64,000 bases of DNA from contig NZ_BDDE01000013.1 in NCBI RefSeq assembly GCF_008327685.1, positions 62,001 to 126,000 on the forward strand, read 5' to 3'. Of the stretch, positions 53,190 through 61,774 are shown one piece after another. Numbering within the stretch: the first letter of the stretch is position 1; each line of letters starts with the position of its first letter. The position numbers were made by a program, and so were the translations under genes. The notes beneath the pieces are model-generated. The model made no database searches. It was given only the letters and a program-made list of their open reading frames with translations, and was not told where the DNA came from. This DNA comes from Actinomadura sp. K4S16 (GTDB lineage Bacteria; Actinomycetota; Actinomycetes; Streptosporangiales; Streptosporangiaceae).

Positions 53190-54937
53190 CCGTCGAGGAG
53201 GCGGGTCCGGACGCGCCCGAAGCCGCGGACCCGGACCCCCACGATCTTCACACGGCCGCCGACGCGCTGGTGGCCGACCTCGTGCGCGCCCCGTGGGGAC
53301 GCTCGTCCCCGTCCGTCTACGAGACCGGGCGGCTGGTGAGCCTGGCCCCGTGGCTGACCGGGCATTCCCGGCGGATCCGGTTCCTGCTCGACACGCAGCG
53401 GCCCGACGGCGGCTGGGGGCCGCCCGATCCGGGCTACGCGCTCGTCCCTAGCCTGAGCGCGACCGAGGCGCTGCTGTCCGTGCTCGTCTCGGAGGGTCGG
53501 CGCTGGCCGTCCGGCGTCTACGTCGCCGAGGTGACCCGCGGCGCCGGGCGCGCCATGCGGACCGTCGCGCGGTGGATCTACGGCGGGGCGGCGACGGACG
53601 TCCCGGACATGCCGGCGATCGAGCACATCACCCCGGCCCTCATCGAGGCGATCAACGGGCACCTCGATCGGCTCCGCGACGACCCCGCCTTCGCGACCTG
53701 GTGGACCGGCGGCCGGCTGGCCCCGCCCGCCGGGATGGACGGAGCGTTCGTCGCCGCCGCCAGGGCCCATCTCGAAGGCGGGGGCGCCGTCCCGCTGAAG
53801 GTGCAGCACGCGCTCGAAGTGGCGGGTGCGTCGGCACGCCGCGCCGAGTCCGTCCACCCCGTACCGCTGCCGGGCCCGCACCCCTCCCGCGATCCTTCCG
53901 CGCCGGAGGCGCCGGGACGGTTCGCGACCGTCGGCGCCTCCACCGCCGCCACCGCCGCCTGGCTCGGCACTCCGGGCCGGGGCGGGGAGGCGGACGAGGC
54001 CGTGCTGCGCTACCTGGAGGCCGCCGTCGAGCAGCACGGCGGTCCCGTTCCCGTCGCCGTCCCGGTGACCAACTTCGAGCGCGGCTGGGTGCTGGGCTGG
54101 CTGGCCCGCGCAGGGCTCGCGCCGGCCGTCCCGCCGGAGCTGATCGCCCAGATGCGGACGGCGCTCGGCGAGGACGGCGCGCCGGGGGGCACCGGCCTGC
54201 CTCCGGACGCCGACACCAGTTCCGGTCTGCTGTACGCGTTGTCGCTTCTCGGGGAACCGCACCCACCCGACCTGCTGTGGAAGTACGAAACGAAGACGCA
54301 TTTCTGTAGCTGGCCCGGTGAGAACGGACGCTCCGTCACGACCAACTCGCACGTACTTGAGGCGTTCGGCCATTACCTGGAGTGCGGCGGCGCCGACCCG
54401 GCAGGCCGTTACGCGGCGAGCGCGCGAAAGGCGGCGTCCTGGCTGAGGGGCGAGCAGTTGAACGACGGCCGCTGGGAAGACCGGTGGCATGCCTCACCGC
54501 TCTACGCGACCGCTTGCGCGGCCCTCGCGCTGGACGGGTTCGGCGGCCCGGAATCCGCGGACGCGGTGCGCCGGGCCGTCGGGTGGGTGCTGCGCGAACA
54601 GCGCCCGGACGGCTCGTGGGGACGCTGGTGCGGGACCGCCGAGGAGACGGCCTACGCCGTGCACGTCCTCACGCTGGCCCGTCCGTCCGGCGACGCCGCG
54701 ACCGACTCGGCGGTGCGGGAGGCGGCGGAGCGAGCGGTCCGGCGGGGCGACGCCTACCTGAGATCGGCCCTGCGGACCGCCTCCGGCGCCTTGACCGGCG
54801 GTCCGGAGGACGTTGACTCCGGCAAGCCGCCTCTATGGCATGACAAAGACCTATATCGCCCAACGACGATCGTCCGGGCGGCGGTGCTGGCGGCTCTTCG
54901 TCTCGCCCGGTGTGACGCCAGTGTTTCGGTGCGGTGA
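53186..54937 (+). CDS. Class II diterpene cyclase-like protein
   Basis: A 583-residue beta-gamma-domain protein of the terpene cyclase/squalene-hopene type. QW-like repeats are visible (RPDGGWGPPDPGYAL; QLNDGRWEDRWHASPLYATA; RPDGSWGRWCGTAEETAYA). The protonation motif is D-A-D-T (341-344) in PPDADTSSGLL: the third aspartate of the usual D-x-D-D is threonine. DxDT(T)-type class II cyclases are known among bacterial drimenyl-type enzymes, so it may still be active. It would protonate and cyclise a linear prenyl diphosphate, probably GGPP. GTG overlaps the class I gene stop. Confidence 0.85.
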   Translation: MTVEEAGPDAPEAADPDPHDLHTAADALVADLVRAPWGRSSPSVYETGRLVSLAPWLTGHSRRIRFLLDTQRPDGGWGPPDPGYALVPSLSATEALLSVLVSEGRRWPSGVYVAEVTRGAGRAMRTVARWIYGGAATDVPDMPAIEHITPALIEAINGHLDRLRDDPAFATWWTGGRLAPPAGMDGAFVAAARAHLEGGGAVPLKVQHALEVAGASARRAESVHPVPLPGPHPSRDPSAPEAPGRFATVGASTAATAAWLGTPGRGGEADEAVLRYLEAAVEQHGGPVPVAVPVTNFERGWVLGWLARAGLAPAVPPELIAQMRTALGEDGAPGGTGLPPDADTSSGLLYALSLLGEPHPPDLLWKYETKTHFCSWPGENGRSVTTNSHVLEAFGHYLECGGADPAGRYAASARKAASWLRGEQLNDGRWEDRWHASPLYATACAALALDGFGGPESADAVRRAVGWVLREQRPDGSWGRWCGTAEETAYAVHVLTLARPSGDAATDSAVREAAERAVRRGDAYLRSALRTASGALTGGPEDVDSGKPPLWHDKDLYRPTTIVRAAVLAALRLARCDASVSVR

Positions 54938-55145
54938 ATTTCACCACGTTGTATGAGGGTGACCTGCTTGTACGGCTGAGACGGAAACCATTCACCTTGA
55001 GTGGGTTTGGTGGCGTTGGTAAGGTTCAGCGGTGCGTTGCCGGTGACACGGCATAGCGCTACCCGCACTCACGCCACCAGTGTCTCGCAGCCGGGCCCCA
55101 GTACCTCGCATTGCAGGCACCTTGACAATTGTTGGGGCGATCATA

Positions 55146-57584
55146 ATGCGTTTCCGCAACTCACGGCTGCGGACCAAGATTGCGGCCCTGCTGGTCTCGC
55201 TGACCGCGCTGTGGGCCTTCGCCGCCTGGGTGACGTTGCGCGAAGGCGTGAACCTGCTCTTCGTGAGCACCCTGGACAGCGTCGTGGCCCCGAGCGACCC
55301 GCTGCTCGTCGAGCTGCAGCAGGAGCGCCGCCTCACCGTGACCATGCTCGCGTCCGGCCAGCGGCGGCCCGACCTGCTCGCCGCCCAGCGCGCCCGCACC
55401 GACAAGGAGCGGGCCATCGTCGTCGAGAAGGCCCGCAGCGGCTCGGTCCGCCGCGCCGCCGACGACGAGATGGACCGGCGGCTCGACGCGATGGTCCGGC
55501 TGCTCGGCCGGCTCGACGGCGACCGCCGCTCGATCGACTCCGGCGTCTACGACCGCCGGCACATCATGGACGTCTACTCCGACACCATCGAGTCGATCTT
55601 CCACATGTACGACGGGACGACGACGCTCGACGACAAGGGCTTCACCGCCGACCTGCGCGCGGAGATCGCCGTCAACCGCTCCTGGGAGCTGCTGTCCCAG
55701 GAGGACGCGCTCATCGCCGGCGTCCTGGCGTCCGGCCGGATCACCCCGGTCGACCAGCTGGACATCGCCAAGGCCGTCGGCGCGCGCCGCCTCAACTACG
55801 ACCGCGCCCTGGTCGACCTGGAGTTCGCCGACCGGCAGGCGTGGAACGAGCTGAACGCCAACAAGCGCCTCAACACCGTCGTCAACATGGAGGACGCGCT
55901 CCTCACGCGGAACAAGGCGCAGCGCCCCAACGTGAGCGCCGAGCAGTGGCGCGGCGCGACGGAGCCCGCGATCGCCCAGATGCGCAAGACGATCCAGGAC
56001 GCCGGCGACCGGCTTGTGGAGCGCGCCACCCCGATCGCCGCCTGGGTCATCGTCCGGCTGCTGCTCGCCGGTGGACTCGGCCTCCTCGCGGTCATCGCGT
56101 CCATCGTCGTGTCGATCACCACGGCGCGCGCGCTCGTCCGGCAGCTGGAACGGCTGCGCGGCGCCGCCTGGGAGCTGGCCGAGCAGCGGCTGCCCGGCGT
56201 CGTCGAACGCCTCGGGCACGGCGAGCAGGTGGACGTCGCCGTCGAGGCGCCGCCGCTGCGGTTCGGCACGGACGAGATCGGGCAGGTGGGCCGCGCGTTC
56301 AACGCCGTCCAGGAGACCGCGATCCGCACCGCCGTCGAGCAGGCGGAGCTGCGCCGCGGCATCCGGGACGTCCTGCTGAGCCTGGCCCGCCGCACCCAGA
56401 CGCTGGTGCACCGGCAGCTCACCATGCTGGACACCATGGAGCGCCGCCGCGACATCGAGACCAAGGAGCTGGAGGAGCTCTTCCGTCTCGACCACCTCGC
56501 GACCCGAATGCGGCGCAACGCCGAGAACCTCATCGTGCTCTCCGGCGCCCTCCCGGCCCGCGGCTGGCGCAACGCCGTCCCGATGGTGGACGTCGTCCGC
56601 GCCGCCGTCGGCGAGGTCGAGGACTACACCCGCGTCACCGTCCTGCCGTTCGGCCCGGTCGAACTGGCCGGACGCGCGGTCGGCGACGTCACCCACCTGC
56701 TCGCCGAGCTGATCGAGAACGCCGTGTCGTTCTCCCCGCCCGACACCATCGTGCAGGTCGGCGGGCACCTGGTCGCCAGCGGCTTCGCCATCGACATCGA
56801 GGACCGCGGGCTCGGCATGACCGACGAGAAGCTCGCCGAGATCAACGCGCGGATCGCCGACCCGCCCGACTTCAACCTGCAGAGCTCGGTCCAGCTCGGC
56901 CTGTTCGTGGTCAGCAAGCTCGCCGAGCGCTACAACCTGCAGGTGTCGCTGAAGCGGTCCGCCTACGGCGGCACGACCGCCGTCGTCGTCATCCCCCGGG
57001 AACTGATCGTCGAGCAGGGCCCGGCGCAGGTCCCGGCCGGCACCACCACCACGAACGGCCTGGAGGTGCGGCGCCCCGCCGCGGTCGGCGCCGCGCCGGC
57101 GGCCGCCGTCCGCACCACCGCGCCCACGGCGACGCTCCCCCCGGCGAGCACCGGACCGCAGCCCGTAGGGCCCGCCCTCGTCGCGGTCCCCCCGCCGGCG
57201 GCGGAACCGCCGACCGCCCAGGCGTCCGGCGGCAGCGTCCCCGAACCGCGGCCCGAGGCCCCCGCGCCCGCGCGGCGCGACGAGGACCCCGAGGACGGCG
57301 CACGTCCCGACCCCATCGAGCCGGAGGACCTGCCACCCGTGCCCGACATCTCCACGACACCGTCCGGTCTGCCCGTCCGGGTGCCGCAGGCGAACCTGGC
57401 CGACCCCCTGCGCACCGATGAGCCCGTCGTCGCCGACGAGCAGGACGAGCAGGACGACCCGGGCCGCTCCCCCGAGGAGATCCAGCGGATCATGGGTTCC
57501 TATCAGCGCGGTACCCAGCGGGGCCGCTCTGAGGCGGCGGAAGCCCTCGGCACCAACGCAGCGGAAGGCGAGGCAGATCAGTGA
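55146..57584 (+). CDS. cvnA: Conservon sensor kinase-like protein CvnA
   Basis: An 812-residue membrane protein. An N-terminal helix (residues 10-30), a nitrate/sulfonate-sensing (NIT) external domain (about 40-285), a second helix (about 298-325) and a HAMP-like segment lead to a histidine-kinase-type ATPase (about 420-630), with LLAELIENAVSFSPP (N box) and DIEDRGLGMTD (G1). No clear phospho-acceptor histidine box of the usual kind is present, as in other CvnA proteins. The last 180 residues are proline-rich and disordered. ATG 55146 is preferred, 23 residues into the longest frame. Confidence 0.93.
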   Translation: MRFRNSRLRTKIAALLVSLTALWAFAAWVTLREGVNLLFVSTLDSVVAPSDPLLVELQQERRLTVTMLASGQRRPDLLAAQRARTDKERAIVVEKARSGSVRRAADDEMDRRLDAMVRLLGRLDGDRRSIDSGVYDRRHIMDVYSDTIESIFHMYDGTTTLDDKGFTADLRAEIAVNRSWELLSQEDALIAGVLASGRITPVDQLDIAKAVGARRLNYDRALVDLEFADRQAWNELNANKRLNTVVNMEDALLTRNKAQRPNVSAEQWRGATEPAIAQMRKTIQDAGDRLVERATPIAAWVIVRLLLAGGLGLLAVIASIVVSITTARALVRQLERLRGAAWELAEQRLPGVVERLGHGEQVDVAVEAPPLRFGTDEIGQVGRAFNAVQETAIRTAVEQAELRRGIRDVLLSLARRTQTLVHRQLTMLDTMERRRDIETKELEELFRLDHLATRMRRNAENLIVLSGALPARGWRNAVPMVDVVRAAVGEVEDYTRVTVLPFGPVELAGRAVGDVTHLLAELIENAVSFSPPDTIVQVGGHLVASGFAIDIEDRGLGMTDEKLAEINARIADPPDFNLQSSVQLGLFVVSKLAERYNLQVSLKRSAYGGTTAVVVIPRELIVEQGPAQVPAGTTTTNGLEVRRPAAVGAAPAAAVRTTAPTATLPPASTGPQPVGPALVAVPPPAAEPPTAQASGGSVPEPRPEAPAPARRDEDPEDGARPDPIEPEDLPPVPDISTTPSGLPVRVPQANLADPLRTDEPVVADEQDEQDDPGRSPEEIQRIMGSYQRGTQRGRSEAAEALGTNAAEGEADQ

Positions 57585-58006
57585 CGCAGAAGACCGGTTC
57601 CTCCTCCGATCTCGGCTGGCTGCTGGACGACCTGGTGCACCGGCTGCCGCACGCCCGCAGCGCGGTCGTGCTCTCGGCCGACGGCCTGCTCATGGCGTCC
57701 TCCGAGGGCATGACGCAGGACGACGGCGAGCACCTCGCCGCCGTCGCGGCGGGCATCCAGAGCCTGGCCAAGGGCGCCGGCACCCGCTTCGGCGGCGGCC
57801 CCGTCCGGCAGACGATCGTCGAGATGGCCTCGGCGTTCCTGCTGGTCACGGTGGCCGGCAAGGGCGCCTGCCTTGCCGTCCTCGCCGGTGAGGAGGCCGA
57901 CGTCGGCCTCATCGCCTACGAGATGGCGATGCTCGTCACCGCCATGGGCCACCACCTCACCACGCCGTCGCGTTCGGAGACCGCGCAGGAGGGGCGCCCG
58001 GCATGA
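57581..58006 (+). CDS. cvnB: Conservon roadblock/LC7 protein CvnB
   Basis: A 141-residue roadblock/LC7-fold protein: LVHRLPHARSAVVLSADGLL, ASSEGMTQDDGEHLAAVAAG and IVEMASAFLLVTVAGKGACL. It is thought to act as an activator or exchange-factor-like partner for the CvnD GTPase. The GTG start overlaps the cvnA stop (GTGA). Confidence 0.93.
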   Translation: MTQKTGSSSDLGWLLDDLVHRLPHARSAVVLSADGLLMASSEGMTQDDGEHLAAVAAGIQSLAKGAGTRFGGGPVRQTIVEMASAFLLVTVAGKGACLAVLAGEEADVGLIAYEMAMLVTAMGHHLTTPSRSETAQEGRPA

Positions 58007-58431
58007 TGCCCCCCGAGGACCCCACCCAGGAGCCCTGGGTGGACGAGACCGCGACGCGGCCGCCCGTCCAGGACCGCTTCCTGGACGAGCACGCCGGCCC
58101 GATGGTGCGGCCGTACGTGATGACCAGCGGCCGCATCGAGCCGACCCGCGGCAAGTTCGACCTCATCACCCTGGTGGTGGCGGTCGGCCCCGAACCGGAG
58201 GGCGCGATCGGCCTCGGCCCCGAGCACCTGGCCATCATCCGGCTCTGCCAGGCGGTGATGTCGGTGGCCGAGATCACCGGCCATCTCGACCTGCCCGTGG
58301 CGACCGTGCGGGTGATGCTCGGCGACCTGCTCGACAAGGGTTTCGTCTCCCTGCAGGAACCCGAACCAGAGGCGGACATGCATGACATCAGGCTCTACAA
58401 GGCGGTGATCGATGGTCTCCGGGCCCTCTAG
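58003..58431 (+). CDS. cvnC: Conservon DUF742 protein CvnC
   Basis: A 142-residue DUF742 protein with VRPYVMTSGRIEPTRGKFDL, LGPEHLAIIRLCQAVMSVAE and a winged-helix-like end, LPVATVRVMLGDLLDKGFVS. It bridges CvnB and CvnD in the membrane complex. ATG overlaps the cvnB stop (ATGA). Confidence 0.93.
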   Translation: MMPPEDPTQEPWVDETATRPPVQDRFLDEHAGPMVRPYVMTSGRIEPTRGKFDLITLVVAVGPEPEGAIGLGPEHLAIIRLCQAVMSVAEITGHLDLPVATVRVMLGDLLDKGFVSLQEPEPEADMHDIRLYKAVIDGLRAL

Positions 58432-59026
58432 GCGCGACGTGCGCGCCCGCCGGCTCCCCACCGCGGTCAAGATCGTGATCGCGGGCGGCTTCGGGGTCGG
58501 CAAGACCACGATGGTGGGCACGGTCTCGGAGACCCGCCCGCTTCGCACCGAGGAGTTGCTCACCGACGAGAGCGTCGGCATCGACGACATCTCCGGGGTG
58601 GAGCGCAAGCAGACCACCACGGTCGCGATGGACTTCGGCCGCATCACGATGCGCAACGAGTACGTCCTCTACCTGTTCGGCACCCCCGGCCAGGAGCGCT
58701 TCTGGTTCATGTGGGACGAGGTCTCCCTCGGCGCGCTCGGCGCCGTCGTCCTCGCCGACACCCGCCGCCTGTCGGACTGCTTCCCGTCCGTCGACTACTT
58801 CGAGCGCCGCGGCACCCCGTTCATCGTCGCCGTGAACTGCTTCGAGGGCGCCCAGCGCTACGACCTCGCGGAGATCCAGATGGCCCTCAACCTGGGCCCC
58901 AAGGTCCCCGTCATGCTCTGCGACGCCCGCCGCCTGGACTCCTGCAAGGAAGTCCTCATCGACCTCGTCCTGCACGCCATGAAGACCCGAGGCCTAACCG
59001 AAGAACCCGAACCCCAGAACGCCTAA
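58412..59026 (+). CDS. cvnD: Conservon Ras-like GTPase CvnD
   Basis: A 204-residue small GTPase. The P-loop is GGFGVGKTT (near residues 25-33), switch II reads LFGTPGQERF, and the base-binding region is VAVNCFEGA in place of the classical N-K-x-D, as usual for CvnD. It overlaps cvnC by 20 bases and ends the conservon. A terminator follows. Such systems act like prokaryotic G-protein-coupled switches that set development or metabolite production in Streptomyces. Confidence 0.93.
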   Translation: MVSGPSRRDVRARRLPTAVKIVIAGGFGVGKTTMVGTVSETRPLRTEELLTDESVGIDDISGVERKQTTTVAMDFGRITMRNEYVLYLFGTPGQERFWFMWDEVSLGALGAVVLADTRRLSDCFPSVDYFERRGTPFIVAVNCFEGAQRYDLAEIQMALNLGPKVPVMLCDARRLDSCKEVLIDLVLHAMKTRGLTEEPEPQNA

Positions 59027-59035
59027 AAGACAAAA

Positions 59036-59082
59036 GCGGGGCCGTGTGGCCGCCGGCATCACCCGGCGGTCCCGCGGCCCCG
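59036..59082 (+). terminator. Terminator after cvnD
   Basis: A two-part stem: outer CGGGGCCG (59037-59044) with CGGCCCCG (59075-59082), inner CCGCCGG (59050-59056) with CCGGCGG (59063-59069), loop CATCAC, then TTTAG. It lies between convergent cvnD and the polyprenyl synthase gene. Confidence 0.85.
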
Positions 59083-59139
59083 TTTAGTCTCGCGCTCGAT
59101 CTCGCCGCGAACGTGCGGCCACTCAGGTGCGGGTCGAGG

Positions 59140-60180
59140 TCAGCCCGTCCTGGAAATCACGTAGTCGCAGAGGTTGGTGAGGGCGTCTCGGGCGGGGATT
59201 TCGGGGAGGGTCAGGAGTTCGGTGCGGGCGTCCTCGGCCCAGCGGCGGAGGTCGGCGCGGGCGCGGTCCATGGCGGGGTGGGCGCGCAGGAGGGCGAGGG
59301 CCTCGGCGTGCAGGGCGTCGTCGGTGAGGTCCTGGACGAGCAGCTCGCGGAGGCGGGCGTCGTCCGGGCCGGAGCCGATGCCGGCGAGGACGTGGTGCAT
59401 GGGGAGGGTGCGGATGCCCTCGCGCAGGTCGGTGCCGGGCGTCTTGCCGGACTCCTCGGTCTCGGAGGCGATGTCGAGGATGTCGTCGGACAGCTGGAAG
59501 GCGATGCCGATCTTCTCGCAGGCGGAGGTGACCGTGTCGACGACGTGGGCGGGGGCGCCGGAGAGCAGGGCGCCGAACTGGCCGGAGACGGCGATCAGGG
59601 ACGCGGTCTTGTCGGCGACGACCTGGAGGTAGTGCTTGAGGGGGTCGGCGTCCTCGGCGGGGCCGACGGTCTCCTGGATCTGGCCGCGCACCAGGCGGGC
59701 GAACGCGCGGGCCTGGATGCGGACGGCCTCCGGGCCGAGGTCGGCGAGCAGGTCCGACGCGCGGGCGAACAGGTAGTCGCCGGTGAGGATGGCGACGGTG
59801 TTCGTCCAGCGGGAGTTCGCGGACTGCTGGCCGCGCCGGACGGTGGCCTCGTCCATGACGTCGTCGTGGTAGAGGGTGCCGAGGTGGGTGAGCTCGACGA
59901 CGACGGCGGCCGGGACGACGCCGGGCGCCGCGGGGTCGCCGAAGTGGGAGGCCAGCAGCACCAGCATCGGCCGGAACCGCTTGCCGCCCGCCTCGACGAG
60001 GTGCTGCGACGCCTCGGTGAGCAGCGGATCCTCGCCGCGGACGCAGTCCAGGAGCAGGGACTCGACGGAGGCCAGGCGCTCCTTGGCGTCGGCCGCCAGC
60101 GCGGCGTCGACGGGAAGCCCGAACGGGCCGGTCTCCTGGAGGGCCGGCCCGCCGGACTTCTCAGCGAATGGGTTGCTCAC
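59140..60180 (-). CDS. Polyprenyl diphosphate synthase
   Basis: A 346-residue trans-prenyltransferase. The first aspartate motif is LYHDDVMDEAT (106-110), the second is QLSDDILDIA, and the substrate lysine/arginine pair is in AGGKRFRPML. Residues before DDxxD are THLGTLYH; small residues near this site point to a long product, fitting a menaquinone side chain. It follows nuoN by a 10-base gap and is in the nuo operon, as in many actinomycetes. It could also supply GGPP to the nearby terpene genes, but nothing indicates it. GTG 60180 has TAGGGAG upstream. Confidence 0.92.
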   Translation of the reverse strand: MSNPFAEKSGGPALQETGPFGLPVDAALAADAKERLASVESLLLDCVRGEDPLLTEASQHLVEAGGKRFRPMLVLLASHFGDPAAPGVVPAAVVVELTHLGTLYHDDVMDEATVRRGQQSANSRWTNTVAILTGDYLFARASDLLADLGPEAVRIQARAFARLVRGQIQETVGPAEDADPLKHYLQVVADKTASLIAVSGQFGALLSGAPAHVVDTVTSACEKIGIAFQLSDDILDIASETEESGKTPGTDLREGIRTLPMHHVLAGIGSGPDDARLRELLVQDLTDDALHAEALALLRAHPAMDRARADLRRWAEDARTELLTLPEIPARDALTNLCDYVISRTG

Positions 60181-60190
60181 CCAAGACTCC

Positions 60191-61774
60191 CTACCGGACG
60201 AACATGTGGGTCGTGGCCTGACCCGCGAGGTCCAGAACGGGCTGCGGGATCACGCCGAGTACCACAGTAGCCGTCACCCCGAGGGCGACCGCGACCGCGG
60301 TCGCCGGGCCGGCCACCACGACCGGGCCCTCGGCGTCCGGCTCACTGAAGAACATGACGACGATCACACGGACGTAGAAGAACGCGGCCACCGCGGAGGA
60401 GATCACGGCGACGACCACCAGGGGCGTCGCGCCGCTTTCGACGGCGGCCTTGAACACCGCGAACTTCCCGGTGAAGCCGCTGGTCAGCGGGATGCCCGCG
60501 AAGCCCAGGAGGAAGAAGGCGAACACGCCCGCGACCACCGGGGACCGCTTGCCGAGCCCCGCCCACCGCGACAGGTGGCCGGCCTCGCCGCCCGCGTCCC
60601 GCACCATCGTCACGACGGCGAACGCGCCGATCGAGGTGAAGCCGTAGGCGACCAGGTAGAACATCGTGCTGGACAGGCCGTCCGCGGAGCTGGCGATCAC
60701 GCCCATGAGCAGGAAGCCCGCGTGCGCGATGGACGAGTAGGCCAGCATCCGCTTGATGTCGGTCTGCGTGATCGCGATGATCGAGCCGGCGACCATCGTG
60801 AGAATCGCCACACCCCACATGACGGGCCGCCAGTCCCACTTCAGCGTCTCGAACGCGACGTAGTAGACGCGCAGGATCCCGCCGAACGCGGCGACGACGG
60901 TGCAGGACGCCATCAGCGCCGTGATCGGCGTGGGGGCGCCCTGGTAGACGTCCGGCTTCCACATGTGGAACGGGACGCCGCCGAGCTTGAACAGCAGCCC
61001 GACCGACAGCAGCGCGACGCCCGACAGGAGCAGGGTCTCGCTGCCCGCGTCCTTGCCGATCTGTGCGGAGATGTCCGACAGCCGGACGGACCCGGCGTAC
61101 CCGTACAGCAGCGCCGCCCCGTACAGGAAGAACGCCGAGGAGAACGCGCCGAGCAGGAAGTACTTGACCGCCGCCTCCTGGGAGAGGAGGCGCCGCCGGC
61201 GGGCGAGCCCGCACAGCAGGTACAGCGGCAGCGACATGACCTCCAGCGCCACGAACATGGTGAGCAGGTCGTTGGCCGCCGGGAACATCATCATGCCCGC
61301 GACGGCGAACATCATCAGCGGGAACACCTCGGTCTGGGTGAACCCCATCGCGGTGGTGCGCTGCTCGGCCTCGCTGCCGGGCAGGGCGGACGCCTGCGCG
61401 GCGAAGTGGCCGCCGGCCTTGTCCCCGCGCTCGGCGATGAGCAGGAGGCTGACCAGTGCCAGCACCAGGATCGTGCCCTGGATGAACAGGGTGGGCCCGT
61501 CCACGCCGAGGGCGCCCTCGGCGGCGACGTGGTGCGGGTTGTCGCGCCACGCCAGCGCGATCGTCCACGCGAACCCGCCCGCGAGGCCGAGGAACGCGAC
61601 CGGCACCTGGAGGTAGTAGCGCGCGTTCCGGCCGGCGAACGCCTCGACGAGCACGCCCACGACGGCGGCGCCGAGGACCAGCAGCAGCGGGGCGATCTGC
61701 CCGTACTCGATGTGCGGCGCGGGGATGTCACCCCCCTGCGCGAGGACCGCGCTCACCTGACTGGTGGTGCTCAT
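60191..61774 (-). CDS. nuoN: NADH-quinone oxidoreductase subunit N (main nuo locus)
   Basis: A 527-residue pump subunit with MFVALEVMSLPLYLLCGLAR, GGVPFHMWKPDVYQGAPTPI and RMLAYSSIAHAGFLLMGVI. It differs clearly from the nuoN of the partial locus (for example MWKPDVYQGAPTP against [13 protein letters not shown]), so the two are not recent copies. ATG overlaps the nuoM stop. Confidence 0.93.
   Translation of the reverse strand: MSTTSQVSAVLAQGGDIPAPHIEYGQIAPLLLVLGAAVVGVLVEAFAGRNARYYLQVPVAFLGLAGGFAWTIALAWRDNPHHVAAEGALGVDGPTLFIQGTILVLALVSLLLIAERGDKAGGHFAAQASALPGSEAEQRTTAMGFTQTEVFPLMMFAVAGMMMFPAANDLLTMFVALEVMSLPLYLLCGLARRRRLLSQEAAVKYFLLGAFSSAFFLYGAALLYGYAGSVRLSDISAQIGKDAGSETLLLSGVALLSVGLLFKLGGVPFHMWKPDVYQGAPTPITALMASCTVVAAFGGILRVYYVAFETLKWDWRPVMWGVAILTMVAGSIIAITQTDIKRMLAYSSIAHAGFLLMGVIASSADGLSSTMFYLVAYGFTSIGAFAVVTMVRDAGGEAGHLSRWAGLGKRSPVVAGVFAFFLLGFAGIPLTSGFTGKFAVFKAAVESGATPLVVVAVISSAVAAFFYVRVIVVMFFSEPDAEGPVVVAGPATAVAVALGVTATVVLGVIPQPVLDLAGQATTHMFVR

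Noticed and set aside
55122..55149. TTGACA with TAATGC 16 bases on, before cvnA
   Set aside because: The -10 would overlap the ATG itself, so transcription would start inside the gene; not usable for the proposed start.
59140..60180. Polyprenyl synthase as part of the terpene cluster
   Set aside because: It is convergent to the conservon, behind a strong terminator, and coupled to nuoN with a 10-base gap; a menaquinone role fits better.
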